NCBI GenBank assembly: GCA_013995675.1
Contig: VWRR01000015.1
Span: forward strand, 62,001 to 126,000
Length of the DNA stretch: 64,000 nucleotides
Direction of reading: 5' to 3'
Source: Cyanidiococcus yangmingshanensis
Lineage: Eukaryota > Rhodophyta > Bangiophyceae > Cyanidiales > Cyanidiaceae
Shown here: in pieces, positions 58,063-64,000 of the stretch
Layout: every line of letters starts with the position of its first letter
Position numbering within the stretch: the stretch's first letter is position 1
Program-made: the position numbers and the translations under genes
The notes under the pieces: generated by a model
The model's database searches: none
What the model was told of the DNA's origin: nothing
Seen by the model: only the letters and a program-made list of their open reading frames with translations

Positions 58063-59889
58063 GCGGAGATGTCTACTTCTGACTCGGAAGGAAATCAGGA
58101 CCCGTGAAACATCGCTTCGTGGAGCGGTGTTGGTCCCTGACAGGTGCGGTCGGGTGATTCGTGGCCCCGGACGACATGCCACCGGGTCACCTTTTCAGAT
58201 GCATGATTCGCATGCTGTGTGGGTGAGCACCAGACTCGGTCGCGAGTATCACGTCACGAATGAGTGGGAATGAGAGGGCACAGAGCGTCGAACCTTGGCG
58301 TTTTTCTGTACCAGCACGATGCTGTGCGGCTAGGATGTCCATGCTTGGGATGCGAGTGCTTTTTGTCCTTCAGATAGCGTCTTAAAAAGAGGAAAAATGA
58401 CTCGCCAATGGGTATGTTCTAGGGTCTCCTCTGAGTATGAATCCCTGACAAGGACGGGGTCATCGTTCAAGTACTCTGCAGATGCAGCCTCCTTGTTATC
58501 GCGGTAGGCTGATGAACCATTCCGAGCGGCTCTGCTGTAGTCGGTGCTGATTCGGATTGAACGAGAGCGGATCGTTCTTGGTATGAAACCAGGATATTCG
58601 AAGCCCTTCTAAAGGCAATACTCAGAAGCAGCCTCGTTCACCGCTCAACGTACCCGAATGACGAGTTCGATGCAAAAAAAGAAACAGACGCCGAGTTGAG
58701 TACAGACAATCATGCCAGTCCTGATGCCGTTCTGCATGCAGCTGCTGGTCCTATACGCACGTCAAGAGCGAAAACGAAGCCGCTGTATCGCACGCTCCTG
58801 TTACGAGTCTGTGCAGGCGTCGCCTATGTTCAGGGGTGCGCTCGATAGGCAACTTTTCGAAATCAGTATGAGTGTTGGAACGCTCTCGAGGCCATATTGA
58901 CACGATTGCCAGGTAGCATCCATGCACTGTGAAGCAGTGCTGAGCTCAACCCCAGTTCTGTCGTTTGTGGTGTCTCACCTGGTTCGCATGGAGACCAGGG
59001 GAATGAGAGGCAGCGAAGGCTCGCGTGCCGAACCAAACCACCGTATTCCCATACCGTTCAAGACCGATCTTTCCACAAATCCACCTGGATCCAAGGTGTG
59101 CGTCAAGGCAGTGACGTTCGCGATCACATTGTCAGAAACCTCTGAAACTGTCACAGAAGTGCACGTTTCAACCGCGTTTTCGTTGGTGACGCAAGTCGTT
59201 AGAGAGGAACGACAAAACCCGGGCGAGAGCAGGTTGACAGGTCCTTTGTACCCAACAGTCGTTAACATGTAGAGCTCCGTTTTCACGGCTCGTTACGAAA
59301 GCGCCGATTGGAGACCAAATAGGATTGCTCAGACATCGGGAAGACGCTCTCTGCTCCCCTTTTTACGCTTGGGCAAAAGGCTTTGGAGGCGACTCGTCCA
59401 AAGCTCCCTGTATGGACGCCCCTTCGGTTCAGTCTCACGAATGGTGCACCACCAACGATGCATGGTTGAGCATGGCACTCCAATGAGTTCTGACGTTTGA
59501 GCACCAACCAGTCCAGTCTATCGGACGCGACTCCGGGAACAGCTCCAGTTCCGACCGAGTCTTCACCCGGACAAGCGCTCCCTTGCCGACTTGAGACGGG
59601 GAACGGCTCCAGCGCGTAACGAACTTGCTTTCAGGCATGGTCGCTCTATCTGAACGAAGTGTCACGCTCCGAAACAGAAGCAGCGATGGAATTCGAACTT
59701 GAGCTCCAGAGCGTAAGGAACAAGTCGGAAGAGTCTAACATGAGTTGTGGAAAAGGCTCGACCTGAAGCTGCTACCCGGAACGGACGTGACTGACAAACT
59801 TCGTCCTAGGCAACCACGAGAGACTTGTCGTTGGTGGCACCATCGACACCAAACTCCCAAAGCGATTTCTTAACTCCTCCGGTACTAGA
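58063..59889. other. Long intergenic stretch, no recognised gene
   Basis: 1.8 kb. A 116-codon plus-strand frame (58922-59272) and its 103-codon antisense partner are the largest. Neither has a motif. The 58300-58900 part is without any long frame. Confidence 0.5.
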
Positions 59890-61757
59890 ATGAAGTTGAA
59901 ACGATCGCGTCAACGCCTGGAACCAGGCCAGACGACTCTGAACAGGTCTGCCCAAGTCAAGCCTGTCGGGAGCGTGTCCTGCCCAGCGTGTGGAGAGCGT
60001 ATTCCCGTCGCGAGCGTCAGCTTTCATAACCTTTACGACTGCAGTGAACGCATCCCAGGAACAAATCTAAAAAGAACTGAGCCTGACCTGGCGAGTTCAA
60101 CCCTACGAAATGATCAACAGCAGGCGAGGTCTGTTGCCGCTGGGACATCCCCAGAGGGTACGCGTCAATGAGTCCTTTCCGAAACCGACCCGACACTGCG
60201 AACGGCCAGCGGCGACACAACCAGCTGAACCACCATCCATAGCATCAACGTCAGAGGCAAGTGGCTTCGCAGAGGCAGACAAGCGCCCTTCACTTGAGCC
60301 GAAACAGAACGCCTTTATCATCCTCATGACACCGCAGATATATCTCGAGTGCTACTGGACATTGCGCCGGATACCCGACCCTGCTCAGGTCGATGGGGTC
60401 GCCGACTCCCGTTTTCAATGTGATGTGGTGTTTGCAGGCGAGCCAGCTGCTCGGACGTTGCTCGAAGAACCGCACTGGCACCGACTGGGTCGTTCACGGT
60501 TACCGTACGCTCTTTGGCGACCCGATGATGCACGTCAGCAGGTCTCGGACTTGAACAAAATTCGAACAGAAGTTGTCTGGATGGCACATGAGTCTCTCTC
60601 TAGATCAACGTTTTATGAGTCACTCGCCGAACGACGAGGCACACAAGAGCCTCGTCTGTCGCGCTCTTTGCTGCTCTCGGCGTTGCAGAAGAGTATTCGA
60701 CGGGGTTACCGACAACAGGTGGTACATCTCTCGCGGTATCTGGTTGATCACTACGGCTTGGGTACACTGGCACGACGACTGCTGGTCATCACTGTGGAGG
60801 ACTGCATCGTGCATCCCGCCATGCCAATCTTGGCCTGGTACATGGGTGCAACAAGCAAGGCCTATCGACCGACCGTCGCTGACGTGGACGCAATCCTTCA
60901 GTACGCAGCCGAGATAAGCGCTGTTCCTGTGCGCGACCACGTGTTGACAAAGCGCTATGAAAGCGTAGAGGCTTTTCATCGTGACTGGCTGTGCTATGAA
61001 CACGCGTTCAAGGCGACATTGTCGGCAGCGGCGCGTTCTCTGGTGGCCGCTATGCTGTTACGAGCGCTTTACGGGGGCATGCTCGGTGACCAGCTCATGT
61101 TACGTGACTACGCCCTGGAGTGGTTGCAACGACTGGTGCCATCCGAGAACGATCTACCACCGCGGTCCCAGGAGGGATCGCTGGCGACACGACAGGTCCC
61201 ATCCGCATCGAAAGCGTTCGTGCCTCGAAGAGACTGCTCGCGTCTGGTACAAGACGCCTGCAGAGGATCCACCATCGCCGTGGTTGACTTTTGTGGAATG
61301 GCTCTACGAAAGGGTGCGAAGTCAGTTGTCACACGAGGGGATTCGGGTAGAATCGGACCAGCCGCTGACGATCGCTGACGTGCCCACAGCAGCACTCGGT
61401 CCGTCCTGCGGTCTTCCATCACCGACGCTTGAGCGAGCTCGTCATAGTCCCTACTGGCGGCGAATCTATCGCGTATTACATGAATATGATCCAGAGAGGG
61501 CCCCCGAACACACTTGGACATCGCTGCTTTGGCACCTACGAGGGAAGCTGAACATTCGACCCTGTTGGTCGGTTGCTTTGGCGTCTGCTTTGCAGAGTAC
61601 GGATATCACGTGCATACGGCTCGAGGAGTTATGTGGAAAGATCGAGCCTTCATATGCGGATGAGCGACAGCGAGTCTGCTGGCAGCAGCTGGCTCCTCAG
61701 GTGGAGGCGCTCTCTGAGCGGATCCTACATAGGCGCTTTTTCGAGCCCTTGTCTTGA
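59890..61757 (+). CDS. UBZ-type zinc-finger protein with clamp-loader-like helical region, two +1 shifts
   Basis: Segment one (ATG 59890) holds CPACGERIPVASVSFHNLYDC, a C-x2-C-x11-H-x4-C finger fitting the UBZ4/Rad18-type ubiquitin-binding finger. Its frame ends at TGA 60169-60171. The next frame (open by 60110) has IYLECYWTLRRIPDP and LLLSALQKSIRRGYRQQVVHL, RRLLVITVEDCIVHPAM. The ALQKSIRRG...RRL....EDC pattern recalls the C-terminal helical collar of RarA/clamp-loader-like proteins. The third frame continues ETARVWYKT, WLTFVEWLYERVRSQL and a helical end at 61757. A DNA-damage-tolerance role is an inference from the finger only. The gene converges on the VTT gene 13 bases away. Confidence 0.55.
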
Positions 61758-61770
61758 GCGAGCGTTGCGA

Positions 61771-62793
61771 CTAGAGGCTGGTGGTCCCCGCTCCGGTATC
61801 CGGGTTTTCGTTCGCAGCATCCGCATCCGTATGGTCGGCCTTGAGCATCGGTGCTCGAGATTCCAGTCGTTGTCTATACAGACGCACCAGCAATCCAATG
61901 AGGAGAATGACTCCTACCAAGGTGCTCCCGAGACGCAGCAGGTGAGCCCAGGTTGGCACCGCAGCCTTGGACAAGCCTCCCTCGGCTCCGATGGATAAGA
62001 GACTTAGGTCGCGGGCGCCAACGCCTGCTCCAACCAGCGGCAGCAGACCTGGTATGGTACCCAATGCAGTCGTCCATAAAAAGTCCGTGAAACGAACCCC
62101 AACGGCGGCGAGGAGATAGTTATTCAGAAATGAGGGGACTGGAGACAGTCGCATATAGAGCATCATGGTTGGGCCCTCACGACGAACAACGTCTAACCAA
62201 TCACGGAAGCGAGGAAACCTTTCGCTCTGTCTCTGAACATAACCAAAGAGAATCGTTCGGCCGAGTGCGAAACAGACAACTGCCGCAGCCACTTTGCTCA
62301 CATGCATGGATAAAAAGCCGAGCGGAAAGCCAAGTGCGTAACCTGCGGCAACCTCAATTAGGGCCGACGCTGGAAAACAGAGCACGATCGCTACCAAGTG
62401 TAGAACCGAAAGCGCTGCAGTTACCTGAACGACGCCATATTTGTCTGAAAGCGTCAAGAGATGCTGAACAAGTGAAGCGATCCAGGCGTGCAGCCAGGGT
62501 TGCTGCCACAGTCGGCGTACCAACAACGTCACCGTGACGAGTGCGACCGCTGCGAGGGCCCACAACAGCCGACGGTTCGGAGAAGTGACTTTTGGAGCTG
62601 CCCCTGCTGCTGTAGGCTGCTGCACCATCCCGATCGGTTGGGTTTCCCCCGAAACCGAGAGGCACGCCAGCCGAACACGAGCTCTGTGCAGCAGGGTGAA
62701 CGATCGCCACCGTGCTCGCAGGGTAGGTCGTTGCGTCAGTACCGAGCTCGTCCTCCAACGAACTGGCTTTACAACGAGTAACTGAAAGGCCAT
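61771..62793 (-). CDS. VTT-domain (DedA/TVP38/TMEM41-like) membrane protein
   Basis: The 340-residue product (ATG 62793) has an Arg/Leu/Thr-rich head that could be a presequence, a first helix (LLWALAAVALVTVTLLV), then the VTT core. The core includes FPASALIEVAAGYALGFPLGFLS, VAAAVVCFALGRTI, the re-entrant MMLYMRLSPVPSFLNNYLLAAVGVRF, and FLWTTALGTIPGLLPLVGAG. A last helix and an acidic tail follow. VTT proteins are lipid scramblases or transport factors of ER/Golgi and, in cyanobacterial-type forms, thylakoid or plastid envelope. The location is undecided. Intact. Confidence 0.85.
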   Translation of the reverse strand: MAFQLLVVKPVRWRTSSVLTQRPTLRARWRSFTLLHRARVRLACLSVSGETQPIGMVQQPTAAGAAPKVTSPNRRLLWALAAVALVTVTLLVRRLWQQPWLHAWIASLVQHLLTLSDKYGVVQVTAALSVLHLVAIVLCFPASALIEVAAGYALGFPLGFLSMHVSKVAAAVVCFALGRTILFGYVQRQSERFPRFRDWLDVVRREGPTMMLYMRLSPVPSFLNNYLLAAVGVRFTDFLWTTALGTIPGLLPLVGAGVGARDLSLLSIGAEGGLSKAAVPTWAHLLRLGSTLVGVILLIGLLVRLYRQRLESRAPMLKADHTDADAANENPDTGAGTTSL

Positions 62794-63796
62794 GACTAAG
62801 GTCACGAGTGATGAACCGGAATACGGTTTCGGGATCTATGTCGCGAAACCGGAAACGACTTTGCAGCGCTTCGAAACCGACCGGGTTGTGAACGAGACTC
62901 AAACCCTGTGGATCGATGTGGTCCGCGAACGTTTCCGCTGTATTCGGTTCCTGAGGTATCTCGCTGTCCTCACAAAGGGTCGGCGAAAGTCACTTTCGTG
63001 ACAAAGCCTTGTTGGAGCTGAGTCAGGTATGAGTCATTGAATGAAAGCACGGAGTTTCTCGAAGACTTCTATAGCGCGGGTAGTGTAACGAACCGGAGAC
63101 TCCTCGTTAGTGCAGGGCTTCTCTGGTGTCGTTACGAGTAACGATTCGGGTTGCTGTTCTTGTGCGGGAGGTCGAAAGCGACCGCTTCAGAGGGAAACCT
63201 TGTCTAGGTTTTGAGGTTTATGTTTCAGTGAAAGGGCCATGGTTCTTTTGGCGAGTCGAGGTGCCCTCGGGACTCGCTGACGGCGCTGTTGAAAACCCAC
63301 GCGTTGAACCAACTAGCTTTCCAGACCAGATGCACCAAGAAAATCAAATAACCGACACTGCATGATGACTTTTGTTCTTCGGCTTCATCCGAATAGGGAA
63401 CTGTAATAGGTTCGTGCTTGATTCGCCGGGTACACCAGAGTAGAATTTGATTCCTGGGGTGCCAGTCTGCTGCCGGTCTCTGCTGGGTTTTCGCGAACAA
63501 ACCTCCGCGGCAGCAGCATCCAGAAGGCTGGTCCCAATCGTCTTGATGGATTCTTCGGCGTTGGCGACGCTGCAAGGGTGGCATCGCTTTCGAGTCGAGA
63601 GATGCTGGAACATGATAGCGGGGAAAACCGAGGCTTGTCACCGGCCCCTTGACAGAAGAGTTGCCGGAGGAGGCAGCAGACTTTGTCAGCTTTGATCAGC
63701 TGGAGAACGGGGTTGCAATGCGCGCTACTGGCGACGAAAGTTCCCAGTACTGTTGTTCTATTTCCATTGGTGCGAATACATCGGGATACTGAAACG
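62794..63796. other. Divergent intergenic region
   Basis: 1 kb. Overlapping frames up to 153 codons on the minus strand (63385-63846) without motifs. Confidence 0.5.
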
Positions 63797-64000
63797 ATGC
63801 CGGTGATCTGGTGGTTACTCGGCGCTCTGTTTCTCATGCAGAGCACTGCGAGAGCGGATTACCCGTCGGAGACTATCGCCTCTCTGTCAGTAGCTCGCGG
63901 TTCGCGCCTGGAAAGCGAATGGCGCACCGCACACGACTTGAGAAACCTCTGACCCATACGATGGATGTACGGCAGCGTTCGAGGCACTTGAACGCTGAGA
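63797..64000 (+). CDS. Start of a putative secretory protein, cut by the window edge
   Basis: The ATG at 63797 begins a classical signal peptide: MPVIWWLLGALFLMQSTARA, then DYPSETIASL, with a good -3/-1 cleavage site after ARA. The frame reads 51 codons to TGA at 63950. The next frame continues DPYDGCTAAFEALER without interruption, giving an NLT glycosylation-like triplet at the join, in the same +1 direction as the other split genes. Product unknown. The signal peptide is the only real evidence that this is a gene. Confidence 0.4.

Overview
The window reads as nuclear DNA of a compact, almost intron-free photosynthetic eukaryote, most likely a unicellular red alga of the Cyanidioschyzon/Cyanidiophyceae type. 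The reasons are: roughly 30 eukaryotic housekeeping genes, mostly single-exon and packed on both strands; mixed-to-GC-rich base composition; and several plastid-linked proteins (a LepA/EF4 with an organelle presequence, a PsbQ-like lumenal protein, a plastid-targeted unknown, and a PD-(D/E)XK nuclease and GH13 enzyme of cyanobacterial flavour). I could run no searches, so the organism is an inference.

Layout. 0-10 kb: TSR3 (rRNA modification) with a 98-bp tandem repeat running over its stop codon, a lifeguard/Bax-inhibitor membrane protein, ubiquilin, and LepA. 10-22 kb: a gamma-carbonic-anhydrase-like protein, an RluA-type pseudouridine synthase, MCM2 and RPB7 (convergent), a Nudix hydrolase, and V-ATPase subunit e at the end of a longer frame. 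22-34 kb: EBP2, PRMT1-like methyltransferase, a RecB-type nuclease, a GH13 glycosidase-like gene divergent from PsbQ, an SMR transporter, and prefoldin 2. 34-43 kb: hexose-6-phosphate 1-epimerase, a divergent FBPase, a PEX22-like protein, and a GPI-mannosyltransferase-like protein. 43-56 kb: a long FHA/SANT/FYR chromatin protein, an unassigned 613-codon gene (weakly ORC3-like), QCR9, SAMHD1-like dNTPase, and PP2A scaffold A. 56-64 kb: a plastid-targeted unknown, a UBZ-type zinc-finger protein, a VTT/DedA protein, and the start of a secretory protein cut by the right edge.

The most striking observation is genome-wide in character. At least ten clearly recognisable genes are split into consecutive reading frames, and every split runs in the same direction: one base must be skipped (+1), about 17 times with none requiring -1. 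In several cases conserved residues continue without loss across the join. This is either a one-sided insertion artefact of the assembly or a real +1 decoding or RNA-level phenomenon. The other ~18 genes, including long ones (LepA, PP2A-A, SAMHD1), are intact.

The genes do not form an operon or pathway. The mixture is ordinary nuclear gene order: ribosome biogenesis (TSR3, EBP2), replication and transcription (MCM2, RPB7), proteostasis (ubiquilin, prefoldin 2), organelle function (LepA, PsbQ-like, QCR9, PEX22) and sugar phosphate metabolism (epimerase, FBPase-like, GH13).
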